Source: Deltaproteobacteria bacterium (lineage in GTDB: Bacteria > Myxococcota_A > UBA9042 > DTJE01). Taken from it: a stretch of 64,000 nt of DNA. A model generated the notes under the pieces. It saw only the letters and a program-made list of their open reading frames with translations. It was not told the origin of the DNA and searched no databases. Positions within the stretch are counted from its first letter, which is position 1; every line of letters begins with the position of its first letter. Where the stretch lies: the NCBI GenBank assembly GCA_029547805.1, contig JAKPOP010000014.1, positions 232,962 through 296,961 on the forward strand, given 5' to 3'. The position numbers and the translations under genes were made by a program. This document shows, piece by piece, positions 15,401-22,458 of the stretch.

Positions 15401-17882
15401 CCTGAAGGGGGAGGTGGCCTCGGGGACCTGGTACCTGCGGGTCTGCGACACCGGCAACGGCAACGGCGGCGTGCTGCACGACTGGAAGCTCTACGTGCGC
15501 GGCAGCAACAGCACGACGTTGAACCAGGGCCACCGGTGCGAGGACGCCATCGACCTGGGCACCCACCCGGTGGTGCCCACGGTGACGGTGGACGGGACGA
15601 CCGAGTGCTCCCTGAACGCGGTCTCCGACAGCGGGTGCGGCGGTCAGCTGGGTCCTGACCGACTCTACAAGTTCACGCTCACGGCGCCACGTCGGGTCAC
15701 GATCCGCCTCTTCCAGCCGGACCGGGACCTGATCCTGGTGCTCAAGCAGGAGGACTCGGGGACCTGCGGGCCCGGGGCGCTGGAGTGCCAGCAGCTCCAT
15801 GGGGCCGGCGGCGACCCGGAGGTGATCGACCGGCAGTTGCAGCCCGGCGTGTACTACGTCGCGGTGGATACCGCAGGCGGGCCCTACGACTACGGAACCT
15901 TCCGGTTCGAGATCCGGATCAAGGACCTGCTGCCGGACGGCGCCGACTGCGTCGGGGACCTGGGTCCCCAGGACCTGGACTGCCTGTCGATGCACTGCCA
16001 GAACGGCTACTGCTGCGCCGCAGGGGACTGCTGTCCCGGTGGCGCCTGGCCGGTGCCCCCCGACGGGGAGAACCCCTACCTGATCCGATCCAACGCGGAC
16101 TGGATCTCCGCCGACCAGGTGTGCCCCGCCCAGTACAAGGAGGCGGCGGCCTGCAACCCGAGCGTGGGCGGGATCAACGAGTGCCAGGGCCAGCGCTACG
16201 ATGCGAACTGCGTGAGCCACATCTGCGTGAAGACCCGGGTCGATGACGACACGGCCTGCGACGAGTCGGTCCAGGCGGACCCCTGCGGGCTCTTCATGTC
16301 GGAGTATTGCGGCGGGGAGGGACCTTACGTGCCCGGGGCCCAGGTGAAGCCCGCCTGCCCGACATCCTGCGGACAGGACGCCGACTGCGATCCTCAGGCC
16401 CACTGCGACCCGGCCGTGGCCACGGACCCGGACCAGACCGTGCCGCCCTTCACGATGACCTGCCAGCTGGACCGGGTCAACGGATCCACCTGCAACGAGA
16501 ACTCGGACTGCGTGAGCAACCACTGCCAGAACGGGTTCTGCTGCGACTCCGGCGACTGCTGCCCCACGGACGACACGGCCGGGGCCCTGGCCTGCCCGTC
16601 GTCCTACTACACGACTCCGTGGTGCAGCGACGCGACCTCCTGCGAGGGCTACCGGAAGGACCCGGTCTGCTCGAACAACCAGTGCGGCCAGGTGCTGGTC
16701 CGGGACGACTGCGCGTGTGGCGGCAACCTGTCGGACAATTGCGGCTTCTTCATCCCGGTCTACTGCGGCCTGCCGCTGTCTGGCACCTGCCCGGCGACCC
16801 CGGTGGGTGGCGGGACCTTCGAGGCAGGGGTGCCCCAGTGCCTGACCTCGTGCCTGACCAACGGGGTGGAGGACGACTCCAAGTGCGACGACATCGCCCG
16901 CTGCGACCCCTGCGACCAGGACGCCGTGGACCGGGGTCTGTGCGCCCCGTCGCAACTGGGCAACGACTCGGTCTGCATCGGCAATGCCCCGAACGGCTAT
17001 CCCTGCGACGAGGCCAGCGACTGCGCGAACAAGCTCTACCTGCCAGGCGGCGGGCACTGCCAGAACGGGTTCTGCTGCGACTACGGCGACTGCTGCGCCC
17101 AGGCCAGCGACTGCCCGGCGGGCTACACGAATCCTCCGGCCTGCGACGACACCACGACCTGCCAGGGGCACCGGGTGGACCCGGTCTGCTCGGGGGCCTT
17201 CGTCTGCGGGACCACCAACGTGGACGACGACCGGGCCTGCGTCTACGACCTGAACAACCCGGCCAACGAGTGCGGCTACTACAAGCCGATCTTCTGCAAC
17301 GGCCAGGCGGATCAGACGCCGCCCCAGTGCCCGACGACCTGCCTCGTGGGCGGGGTCGAGGACGACAACGCCTGCGACGCCAATGCCCACTGCGACCCGG
17401 ACCGGAACCTGCCGAACCAGATCAACAGCATCTGCCAGGCGGACCTGTCCAACAACGAGTTCTGCGACGAGCCCAGCGACTGTGTCAGCAACTACTGCCA
17501 GATCCATTTCTGTTGCGACGCCGGCGGCTGCTGCAACGGCTGCCGGGTGGACACGGCGGTGCTGAACTTCGCCTCGGCGGGCCATGACAGCAAGAACGGC
17601 GGGTACTTCCTGCCCGACGGGACCGCGGTGCTGAACACGGTCGGCCAGCCCTCGCCGGTGGGACGCACCGGGGGCGTCAACCGCGTCGTGGACGTGGGCT
17701 TCCTGGCCGGCTCCACGGTGCCGGTGTACTGCTCCGACGGTGTCCGCAACGTCGATGAGACCGACGTGGACTGCGGTGGCCCGACCTGCAAGAAGTGCGC
17801 GTCAGGCAAGGAGTGCCGCGGCAACTCCGACTGCCTGAGCAATTCCTGCACGGTCCAGGGGGTCACGAGCCGTTGCCAGTAG
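9471..17882 (+). CDS. Giant Cys-rich multidomain surface lipoprotein (2,803 residues)
   Basis: A signal peptide with lipobox GAGC (Cys24) is followed by several regions. Residues about 64-240 form a lamin-tail-like domain (GEWIEVYNPTG and LQGMWLKDNG). Residues about 245-490 are CDDGNxCTxDxC repeats. About 490-670 is a jelly-roll/MAM-like region, and about 670-1050 contains a GATase-like alpha/beta segment (VIGVLGVYGNN, LEGGGRVYLEGGEYFW). Three proprotein-convertase P-type beta domains (near nt 12830-13200, 13540-13910 and 15130-15510) are interleaved with long Cys-repeat blocks, and a prepeptidase-like C-terminal domain lies near nt 15530-15930. About 3.5 copies of a 155-175-residue Cys module (CQNGFCCDxGDCC) precede a terminal VDETDVDCGGPTC motif. 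AAGGAGG precedes ATG 9471. No catalytic domain is evident. I infer an adhesive or structural surface protein. Confidence 0.85.
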   Translation: MNLRRPQMGLWVLACAGLFIGAGCQPAEEEGDALSPASEAASATEGDASGRVLSALRKACTQPVDGLVITEFMPDPNGNPPNSVPDNYGEWIEVYNPTGAPIDLQGMWLKDNGTNSHQIIASVVVPSLGYAVLCRESNPSLNGGVTCNYQYSNFSLVNTGGDAIRLCQDSACNTLIDEVVYTGTAPTGYSIELRHPYLPHATLAIPASPNNPASWSALNFGISSTVLPGGDKGTPGARNSVWQEVEDPTCDDGNACTWDLCEKSECRNAWKAGCCLVDEDCNDSQACTRDTCDVGTHTCSHEAIPDCCTTAADCIDANPCNADYCSFNRCVHSAYNIVPGCCYSETSNQDEADAQCDDKNICTANHCDQGTNRCYYDPPRPDCCITGDECDDGDPCTYDQCWNNTCYNPKISPTCCRTDANCNDNNPCTDDRCVINSCRFFWNSTQCCYDNAWCQTYANDNNACTDERCVLDAGTGRYECQHPYKPNCSIDLPYVQPFEDASDFDGIGWKVVDYGTAASNHWSIDSGTTGGLGPDRYVRFNWTPTTMLVQSVLHSPGLNATISQNDGYNFYKKTTLQWRMIYKHSQPSAYVTLKVVGTTTSDFQGGTVLWEARTNEDIPYTLYSVELPDNLKFSPTLKIGFMVDTEDGSTFRMDNLQIDDVKVAAGRTNQYVKSMVYRCPTDGRPCNQLYATLVSQAVAPDPIPLLTASVCDWHRIYLCMWDPDARYFTWNYFGFPGSFLDGDPMDHPSFIFSAPDVGQANGCESNPNFVQAVCGVPALAVPGYFFCGIDVKPQCADTAAGAWKSALVVKDEFDPTLPLHSPFETQVKFDTFLLLADGYLVWAPQGRSDPAAVAIRDAIQASGRKAQIVPDLSMVPDLTPFDGVIGVLGVYGNNHPVSASEAARLAAYLEGGGRVYLEGGEYFWAQKTDPVLVPYFRITATADGVAKQDGPLAGRNFLDGYNFNLSQAAGLNAWNDRLVHTPEAGGREILRNAGTATFASMVSYEGISALGHVYRTIGSSVLFAALEEQPGGATTVQLMGKLLDFLENGYPGCSRVAQCEDDEVCTDDACTAGQCVNAPRPGCIACQDDQFRPDGSLACPLNQACRVDLGYCVDIPYEDRFDFQDGTCGKFFGSGPTSAFCTINVTKPASLDDLHVKVKVNHLYRGDVRLRLLGPGGDEVLLKQENPADAKRNVYFTYDAGVPAAGDLNAFNGKHMEGTWTLVAEDLDPAIYNGMLEGFHLYATHSPLGCADDSECPPDPCAAVSCYDEDGNGSKECVYAEMDCDDGKDCTIDYCDPNTQECVHEPISGSGCACIRHDECPTDEACLNQAETATCDPVGDRDPLTGEILCQCTPVVGTPYRLTAGLPAAIPDNDSNGLTKTLVLSAPGYVNSLKVRLRTDHTAVGDLRAKLCHLGVCVTLRNLRGGAVAGFHDVYDFDPVDGPGSLADFRRLAVAGTWTLTVSDHIAGDTGSLLGMVIYMQAADCFQAADCDDGNPCTTDTCQNPSTGGTCEHTTVTCAPSSDPCQANVCNPANGQCELVNQPNGTACEDGLFCSEDDTCQGGVCTAGPAKSCSFLDGTCVVGVCSETLRQCVRETAPDGAACNDGEICTGGDQCQAGVCRPGTQLLCSCPGGNDAECLDDGNKCNGTQWRCNAQKLCELVDGPVICPDTGVQCVKKVCDPFDGVCRTQTDLNYMPCEDGAYCTVADYCLTGVCRPGTARDCSALDEECKTGVCNEAEDACQPQPKADGTICEKDGAGCTIDQCTAGVCDFQENVNCSVVADDCNDGVCQNVGWGGHVCVKGPLPDGTVCTDEPNPCTDDKCSSGFCVHTVLQNCNGPCGGEHAFDAGDDDCGIEDSCQNGIQGYPNGSCVPTCIAPNCVQAASGPVELPIDERLGCTVSALNLSTAYSYVDSVEAKVRLDHGYLADLTIDVIDPQGYAHRVWNHVGGANQGFANTFDLSFPVPYPGIPTSGVPMCSLKGEVASGTWYLRVCDTGNGNGGVLHDWKLYVRGSNSTTLNQGHRCEDAIDLGTHPVVPTVTVDGTTECSLNAVSDSGCGGQLGPDRLYKFTLTAPRRVTIRLFQPDRDLILVLKQEDSGTCGPGALECQQLHGAGGDPEVIDRQLQPGVYYVAVDTAGGPYDYGTFRFEIRIKDLLPDGADCVGDLGPQDLDCLSMHCQNGYCCAAGDCCPGGAWPVPPDGENPYLIRSNADWISADQVCPAQYKEAAACNPSVGGINECQGQRYDANCVSHICVKTRVDDDTACDESVQADPCGLFMSEYCGGEGPYVPGAQVKPACPTSCGQDADCDPQAHCDPAVATDPDQTVPPFTMTCQLDRVNGSTCNENSDCVSNHCQNGFCCDSGDCCPTDDTAGALACPSSYYTTPWCSDATSCEGYRKDPVCSNNQCGQVLVRDDCACGGNLSDNCGFFIPVYCGLPLSGTCPATPVGGGTFEAGVPQCLTSCLTNGVEDDSKCDDIARCDPCDQDAVDRGLCAPSQLGNDSVCIGNAPNGYPCDEASDCANKLYLPGGGHCQNGFCCDYGDCCAQASDCPAGYTNPPACDDTTTCQGHRVDPVCSGAFVCGTTNVDDDRACVYDLNNPANECGYYKPIFCNGQADQTPPQCPTTCLVGGVEDDNACDANAHCDPDRNLPNQINSICQADLSNNEFCDEPSDCVSNYCQIHFCCDAGGCCNGCRVDTAVLNFASAGHDSKNGGYFLPDGTAVLNTVGQPSPVGRTGGVNRVVDVGFLAGSTVPVYCSDGVRNVDETDVDCGGPTCKKCASGKECRGNSDCLSNSCTVQGVTSRCQ
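15946..17560 (+). repeat. Diverged tandem protein repeat, about 3.5 copies of 155-175 residues
   Basis: Copies begin near nt 15946, 16470, 16980 and 17443. Each has a DC-rich lead, then HCQNGxCCxxGDCC, a P-C-C segment, DPVC, a Cys-Gly-Tyr/Phe-x-P segment, CPTxC and HCDP. The last copy stops after GGCCNGC. The DNA copies have diverged, so this is an old duplication and not a fresh expansion. Confidence 0.75.
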
Positions 17883-17894
17883 CCGGCGTCCCGA

Positions 17895-17916
17895 CGGGGG
17901 GACCACGGGACCCCCG
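17895..17916 (+). terminator. GC hairpin after the giant gene
   Basis: CGGGGG and CCCCCG can pair across a 10-nt loop, 12 nt past the stop codon. There is no T-tract. It may end the 8.4-kb transcript. Confidence 0.25.
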
Positions 17917-17979
17917 CCAAGGGCTGCCCCCCTTACGTCCCCGTCGCCCCCTCCCGGGTCCTGCTGGAGTCCCATCCCG

Positions 17980-19278
17980 ATGTGGTCCCGGTTCCGAGGT
18001 CTGGTTCCCTGGCTGGTTGCGGCCCTGGCGCTCCTCTGGGTCGCCTTCCATCTTCCGGTCGGCGACGGTCGCCTCTCCCTGGTCGGGCAGGAGTGGTTCG
18101 GGAGGTGGGTCGTGCGGCCCGCGGTGGCGATGGGCCTCGTGGTTGCGGTCTCGACCGTCTGGCGGATCGTGCTGTGGGCCCTGTATCGCCCCGGGGACCC
18201 GGTGGACCCGGAGGCCCTGCCCCCGGTGACGGTGGCCGTGCCGGCCTATCAGGAGGGGCCCCGTGCCGGGGAGTGCCTCCGGTCCATCCTGGCCTCCCAC
18301 TACCCTCGGGACCGATTGCGGGTGGTCGCGGTGGACGACGGGTCCCGGGACGACACCCGGCAACACCTGGAGGCCGTGGCCCGGGAGGACGACCGGGTGG
18401 AAGTGGTGGGCTGTTCCGAAAATCGGGGCAAGCGAGCCGCCCTCCTGGAGGCCTTCGAGCGGGTTCGGTCCCCGATCGTGGTCACGGTGGACTCGGACAC
18501 CATCGTGGAGCCCGAGGCGATCCGGCGCCTCGTGGGGCCTCTGGTCCGGGATGCCCGGGTCGGGGCGGTCGCCGGGCGAATCGAGGCCTGGAACCGCCGG
18601 CAGAACGCCCTGACGCGGATGCTGGGGGTCCGCTACCGCTATGGATTCGACTTCATCCGGGCCTACCAGTCGATGATCGGCGGGGTGCTGGTCTGTCCCG
18701 GGGCCCTGTCGGCCTGGCGCATGGAGGCCATCGGACCGGGGCTCGGGGCCTGGCGGCACCAGCGGTTCCTGGGGCGGGAGTGCCGCAACGGCGACGACCA
18801 TGCCCAGACCAACGCGGTGCTGTCCCGGGGCTATCGGACGGTCTACCAGGGCGACGCGGTGGCCCTCACGCACGTCCCGGCCACCTACGGGGGACTCTCC
18901 CGGATGTACCTCCGGTGGGCCCGAAGCAATCTCCGGGAGAGCCTGCGCTACCTGGCCTTCGCCCCCCGCCTGGCCCGGGACCCCCGTCGCCTGGCATCGG
19001 TGATCGACGCGGTGACGCTCTTCGTGCAGATCCCCCTGCGGCTCTATCTCCTGCCCCTCTCGTGGGCCGTGACCCTGACCCACCCGGCGGTGCTGGTCCC
19101 CGCGGTGCTGTCGGCGATGGTCGCCTCGTTGCTGCCGGCCCTGGTCAGCTTCCGGTCCGAGCGGGGCCTCGAGGGGGCCTGGGCGGTCCTCTACGGGGTC
19201 TTTTCGCTGCTGACGCTCCAGTGGATCTATCCCGCTGCGGCGGTGACGGTGCGATCGAATCGATGGCTCACCCGGTGA
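17980..19278 (+). CDS. Membrane GT2 processive-type glycosyltransferase (NodC/hyaluronan-synthase-like)
   Basis: This 432-residue protein has two N-terminal helices (about 8-25 and 47-68), a cytoplasmic GT2 domain and about three C-terminal helices. Catalytic landmarks are VAVPAYQEGPR, VDDGSRDDT (Asp119-120), DSD (171-173), a GDDHAQTN acceptor segment, and LRWARS in place of the usual Q/RxxRW. Together these indicate a family of chain-forming or N-acetylglucosamine-type synthases. It probably adds sugars at the inner face of the membrane for a surface glycan. It stands alone on the plus strand, convergent with a radical-SAM gene. The product cannot be named. Confidence 0.8.
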   Translation: MWSRFRGLVPWLVAALALLWVAFHLPVGDGRLSLVGQEWFGRWVVRPAVAMGLVVAVSTVWRIVLWALYRPGDPVDPEALPPVTVAVPAYQEGPRAGECLRSILASHYPRDRLRVVAVDDGSRDDTRQHLEAVAREDDRVEVVGCSENRGKRAALLEAFERVRSPIVVTVDSDTIVEPEAIRRLVGPLVRDARVGAVAGRIEAWNRRQNALTRMLGVRYRYGFDFIRAYQSMIGGVLVCPGALSAWRMEAIGPGLGAWRHQRFLGRECRNGDDHAQTNAVLSRGYRTVYQGDAVALTHVPATYGGLSRMYLRWARSNLRESLRYLAFAPRLARDPRRLASVIDAVTLFVQIPLRLYLLPLSWAVTLTHPAVLVPAVLSAMVASLLPALVSFRSERGLEGAWAVLYGVFSLLTLQWIYPAAAVTVRSNRWLTR

Positions 19279-19292
19279 CGGGACCCCTCTGG

Positions 19293-19309
19293 GCGCCCGG
19301 TCAGGGCGC
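19293..19309. terminator. Hairpin between convergent genes
   Basis: GCGCCC and GGGCGC pair around the 5-nt loop GGTCA, overlapping the stop codon of the minus-strand gene. It could slow polymerase from either side. No T-tract is present. Confidence 0.3.
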
Positions 19310-20383
19310 GCGGCGCATCCGGAGGGGGACGTAGTTGCAGAAGGGCTCCTCGTCCAGCACGTCGCCGGTCACCGCGTAGGCCCGGGCCCGGCATCCTCCG
19401 CAGACCTTGCGGAACTCGCAGGCTCCACAGCGTCCATGGTAGCCGTCGAAGTCCCGCATGGCCTGCATCAGCGGCGACTCCTCCCAGATCTGGCGGAACG
19501 GGGTCTGGAGGACGTTGCCCGCCGACTGCTCCATGTAGGAGCAGGGGTGGACCTCCCCGAAGGCATCGATCATGCAGATGGTCTGTCCAGCCACGCAGCC
19601 CTTGCCGGCACCGGTGCTGAAGGTCAGGTCCCGGCGCTTGAAACGGGAGCCGTCCCGGGCGGCCCACTGGGGGACCAGTCGGTAATAGTGGGGGGCGCAG
19701 GTGGGGCGCATGAGGATCTCGGTCTCCTGCCTCTCCTGCTGGTAGTGCCACTCGAGGATCAGGTCGTAGTGTTCCGGGTCGATCAGTTCGTCGAAGAGTT
19801 CCCGGCCTCGGCCCGTGGGGACGATCAGGAACATGTACCAGGCCTTGGCCCCGAGTTCCTTCGCCAGCCGGAAGGTCTCGCCGATGTAGGCCTGGTTGCG
19901 TTTCGTGAAGGAGGAGTTGAACAGGAAGGGGATCCCGTGTTCCCGGAACCGGTGGACCGCCTGCAGAGTCGCCTCGAAGGCCCCGGGCATCCGGCGGAAG
20001 TCGTCATGGATCGCGGCGTTGGGGCCGTCGAGGGACAGGGAGACCATCTGGATCCCCGTCTCGATCATCTGGCGACAGGTCTCGTCGGTGACGAGGGACC
20101 CGTTGGTGGCCATGCACATCCGGAAGCCCAGGGAGGTGCCGTAGGCCGCCAGGTCGAAGATGTCCGGGCGCATCAGGGGTTCGCCTCCGGACAGGACCAG
20201 CACCGGTTTCACGTAGGAGGCGATGTCGTCCATCAGGGCGAGGGCCCGGGGGGTGTCGAAGGCCCCCTGGGGCGAGGTGGCCTCGGAGGAGCACCGGCAG
20301 TGAACGCACCGGAGGTTGCACCGCCGGGTCGTCTCCCAGGCGATCCACTTGGGGAGGAACTGGCTGGGGTCGGTCAGGGCCAT
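19301..20383 (-). CDS. Radical-SAM/SPASM protein (AhbD/NirJ-like)
   Basis: The 360-residue protein carries the radical-SAM cluster motif CNLRCVHC (Cys22, 26, 29) and the GGEP motif (LSGGEPLMRP). Its C-terminal SPASM domain includes CVAGQTICMID, a GEVHPCSYM segment and CGACEFRKVCGGCRARAY. That last motif is typical of the haem-biosynthesis branch (AhbD Fe-coproporphyrin decarboxylase, NirJ) and of peptide-modifying relatives. No AhbA/B/C, nir gene or small precursor peptide lies nearby, so a role in haem is only one option. ATG 20383 is preceded by GGAGG. TTGACT at 20434-20439 (minus strand) may be a -35 site. A short hairpin overlaps the ribosome-binding site. Confidence 0.8.
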   Translation of the reverse strand: MALTDPSQFLPKWIAWETTRRCNLRCVHCRCSSEATSPQGAFDTPRALALMDDIASYVKPVLVLSGGEPLMRPDIFDLAAYGTSLGFRMCMATNGSLVTDETCRQMIETGIQMVSLSLDGPNAAIHDDFRRMPGAFEATLQAVHRFREHGIPFLFNSSFTKRNQAYIGETFRLAKELGAKAWYMFLIVPTGRGRELFDELIDPEHYDLILEWHYQQERQETEILMRPTCAPHYYRLVPQWAARDGSRFKRRDLTFSTGAGKGCVAGQTICMIDAFGEVHPCSYMEQSAGNVLQTPFRQIWEESPLMQAMRDFDGYHGRCGACEFRKVCGGCRARAYAVTGDVLDEEPFCNYVPLRMRRAP

Positions 20384-20390
20384 CGGGTCC

Positions 20391-20403
20391 TCCCCGGCGG
20401 GGA
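20391..20403 (-). promoter_or_regulatory. Small hairpin masking the ribosome-binding site
   Basis: On the minus strand, TCCCC and GGGGA pair across GCC. The GGGGA arm runs into the GGAGG ribosome-binding site of the SPASM gene, so translation may depend on melting this 5-bp stem. Confidence 0.25.
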
Positions 20404-20435
20404 ACGATGATGGATGCCCGGAACCGCCGCCAAAG

Positions 20436-22265
20436 TCAAGGCAAGTCGTCCCGCGGCTTGCTGGAAGGCCCCGTGAGGGCCTCGACGAACCGTGGGTCCG
20501 GGGTGACCCCCAGTCGGCGGGCCTGGTCCAGGGCCTCCAGGGCCTCTTCCCGCCGTCCCAGGGCGTGGAGGGCCAGGGCCAGGTTGTAGGCCGTGCGGCC
20601 GTCGGGCCGGGCGCCCAGGGCCGCCCGATAGTGGTCCACGGCCTCGGCGGTGCGGCCGATCTCGTCCAGGGTCACGGCCAGGTCGTTCTGGGCCGCGGCA
20701 TCCGTCGGGGCCAGGTCCACGGCGACCTGGAGCGACCGCACCGCCCGGTCCCGGTCCCCGGCCCGCCGCAGGGCGAGTCCCAGGTTGTAGTGCGCCGAGG
20801 CGAGGTCCGGGTCGAGTCGGAGGGCCCGGACACTGAAGGCGATGGCCCGGTTCAGGTCGCCTCGGGCCAGCCAGGCGGCCCCCAGGTTCGCCGGGGCCTC
20901 GGCGGTGACCCGGGGCAGGGGGTAGGGGATCGCCGAGACGGATCCCACGAGCGCCAGCAGCAAGGAGCCTGCGGCCAGGGGTCGCCAGCGCCTCCCGGTC
21001 GCCGCGTCCCGGAGGTCCCACAGACCCTGGCCGGCGAAGGGGGCCAGGAGGGGCGTGGCGGGAAACCGGTAGCGGAAGGAGACCGAGAAGACCACCAGGG
21101 CCAGCACGATGGCAACGGCCCCCAGCAGGCCCAGGCGGGCATCGTCCCCGAGGGAGCCCCGGCGCCGGACCGCCGCGAACAGGGCGAGGCCCAGCATCAG
21201 CGGGAAGGGCACCGCCAGCAGCCGCAGCAGCGGAACCAGGTCGGCCTCCTGGTAGAGGTTGTAGACGTCCCGGGCCTCCCGGCCATGGAGGGTCCAGAGG
21301 ACCTTCCGGGCCCAGAGGGAGGCGAACCGGAGGGGCTGTTCCCGGGCGAACCGGAGCCCCTGGCGGAACCACCAGGACGAGGACTCCGAGGGACGGGCCG
21401 GGTGGCCCAGGGCCCTGGAGGCAACGGCGATCTCCTGCTGCTGTTGTTCCTCGATCCGGGGCGTGAAGCCCGGGAGAATCGTGCTGACTCCGTTCGCGTC
21501 GGGGTGGTTGCCCTGGGCGAAGACGATGCCCCCGTTGGAGGAGATCAGGACGAGATCACCGCCGACCACGAGGTTGCGGAGGGTGACCGGCGCCAGCGTC
21601 AGCAGGAAGGCGACCGTTGCGAGGACCAGCGACCGGGCCGGGGCCAGGGGACGGCCCCGGAGGGCCCGCCAGAGGGCCCAGGCCCCGACCAGCATCGCCA
21701 GGGCCAGGAAGTTGGGCCGGGCCAGGGAGGCCAGGCCCAGGGCCATTCCGGTCCCGAGGAACCGGTGGGGGCGGTCGGGCCGCTCCAGCGCCCGGCCCGC
21801 CAGCACCAGGGTGACCAGCAGCAGGAAGACCGAGAGGGTCTCGGTCAGGATCTTCGTCTCCAGGAAGATCATCGGGGCATGAAACGAGAGCAGCAGCGCC
21901 CCGGTTCCTGCGGCCCGGGTCCCGAACCACCGTCGGCCCAGGTGGTAGACCATCGCCAGGGACGCGAGGCCCAGGGGCAACTGGACCAGCGGGACCCACT
22001 CCGGGTGGGGTCCCACGAGGCGGTAGAACCAGCCCAGGAGCCAGGGGTAGAGGGGCGCCATGTAGAAGGGAGAGGGACCGTATCCCTCCCCGGAGGCGAC
22101 CCGGAGGGCCCAGGCGTGGTAGTAGGCCGAGTCGGAGATCGGGAAGTCCAGGAAGGGGACCTCTCGCCGGTACCAGAGCAGGTAGGCGATGCGCAGCCCC
22201 GCGGCCACCAGCAGCAGGAGGCCCAGGGCGGCCCTCTCCCCGAGACGGGGGGCGGTTCGGGGCAT
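20436..22265 (-). CDS. GT39/ArnT-like membrane glycosyltransferase with C-terminal TPR domain
   Basis: The 609-residue protein has roughly ten membrane helices in its first 430 residues. An early external loop with FLDFPISDSAYYHAWA is where GT-C enzymes keep the catalytic acidic pair, and FYMAPLYPWLLG follows. The last 170 residues form four to five TPR units (for example NLGLALRRAGDRDRAVRSLQ), probably periplasmic and protein-binding. ATG 22265 is favoured because a strong promoter (22299-22328) would start RNA just upstream of it. The longer frame back to 22505 would overlap a divergent gene and lie upstream of the promoter. I infer sugar transfer from a lipid-linked donor, coupled to a partner protein through the TPRs. 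Confidence 0.8.
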   Translation of the reverse strand: MPRTAPRLGERAALGLLLLVAAGLRIAYLLWYRREVPFLDFPISDSAYYHAWALRVASGEGYGPSPFYMAPLYPWLLGWFYRLVGPHPEWVPLVQLPLGLASLAMVYHLGRRWFGTRAAGTGALLLSFHAPMIFLETKILTETLSVFLLLVTLVLAGRALERPDRPHRFLGTGMALGLASLARPNFLALAMLVGAWALWRALRGRPLAPARSLVLATVAFLLTLAPVTLRNLVVGGDLVLISSNGGIVFAQGNHPDANGVSTILPGFTPRIEEQQQQEIAVASRALGHPARPSESSSWWFRQGLRFAREQPLRFASLWARKVLWTLHGREARDVYNLYQEADLVPLLRLLAVPFPLMLGLALFAAVRRRGSLGDDARLGLLGAVAIVLALVVFSVSFRYRFPATPLLAPFAGQGLWDLRDAATGRRWRPLAAGSLLLALVGSVSAIPYPLPRVTAEAPANLGAAWLARGDLNRAIAFSVRALRLDPDLASAHYNLGLALRRAGDRDRAVRSLQVAVDLAPTDAAAQNDLAVTLDEIGRTAEAVDHYRAALGARPDGRTAYNLALALHALGRREEALEALDQARRLGVTPDPRFVEALTGPSSKPRDDLP

Positions 22266-22298
22266 CTCCACCGGGGATTCCTGCGCTTCCACGACGGC

Positions 22299-22328
22299 AG
22301 TGTAAGGGGAGGCCTTCCCGGGCGTCAA
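22299..22328 (-). promoter_or_regulatory. Strong promoter of the GT39-TPR gene
   Basis: On the minus strand: TTGACG, 18 nt, TACACT. Transcription would begin about 26 nt before ATG 22265. Confidence 0.6.
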
Positions 22329-22402
22329 ACCGGGGCCGGCGGATCCAGGAACGAACTGGGCCGTGGATTCCAGCGCGGGGAGGGGCAGCGTCGTCTCCCG
22401 CG

Positions 22403-22432
22403 TTGACCATCGTCGGGCCAGTGGGGTAGAAG
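22403..22432 (+). promoter_or_regulatory. Promoter of the ferritin-like gene
   Basis: TTGACC, 18 nt, TAGAAG, ending 27 nt before ATG 22459, which is preceded by GGGAGGA. Confidence 0.5.
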
Positions 22433-22458
22433 AGATCGGGAGACGCCGGGAGGAACGC

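Noticed and set aside
9165..17585. Minus-strand 2,800-codon protein opposite the giant lipoprotein
   Set aside because: The frame is exactly antiparallel to the sense codons and open only because TTA, CTA and TCA are not used. It has no start signal of its own; only the part 8760-9164 has one.
20316..22406. Plus-strand frame of 696 codons
   Set aside because: Gln/Gly/Pro-rich shadow of the GT39-TPR gene. The real start of that gene is set by a promoter on the minus strand.
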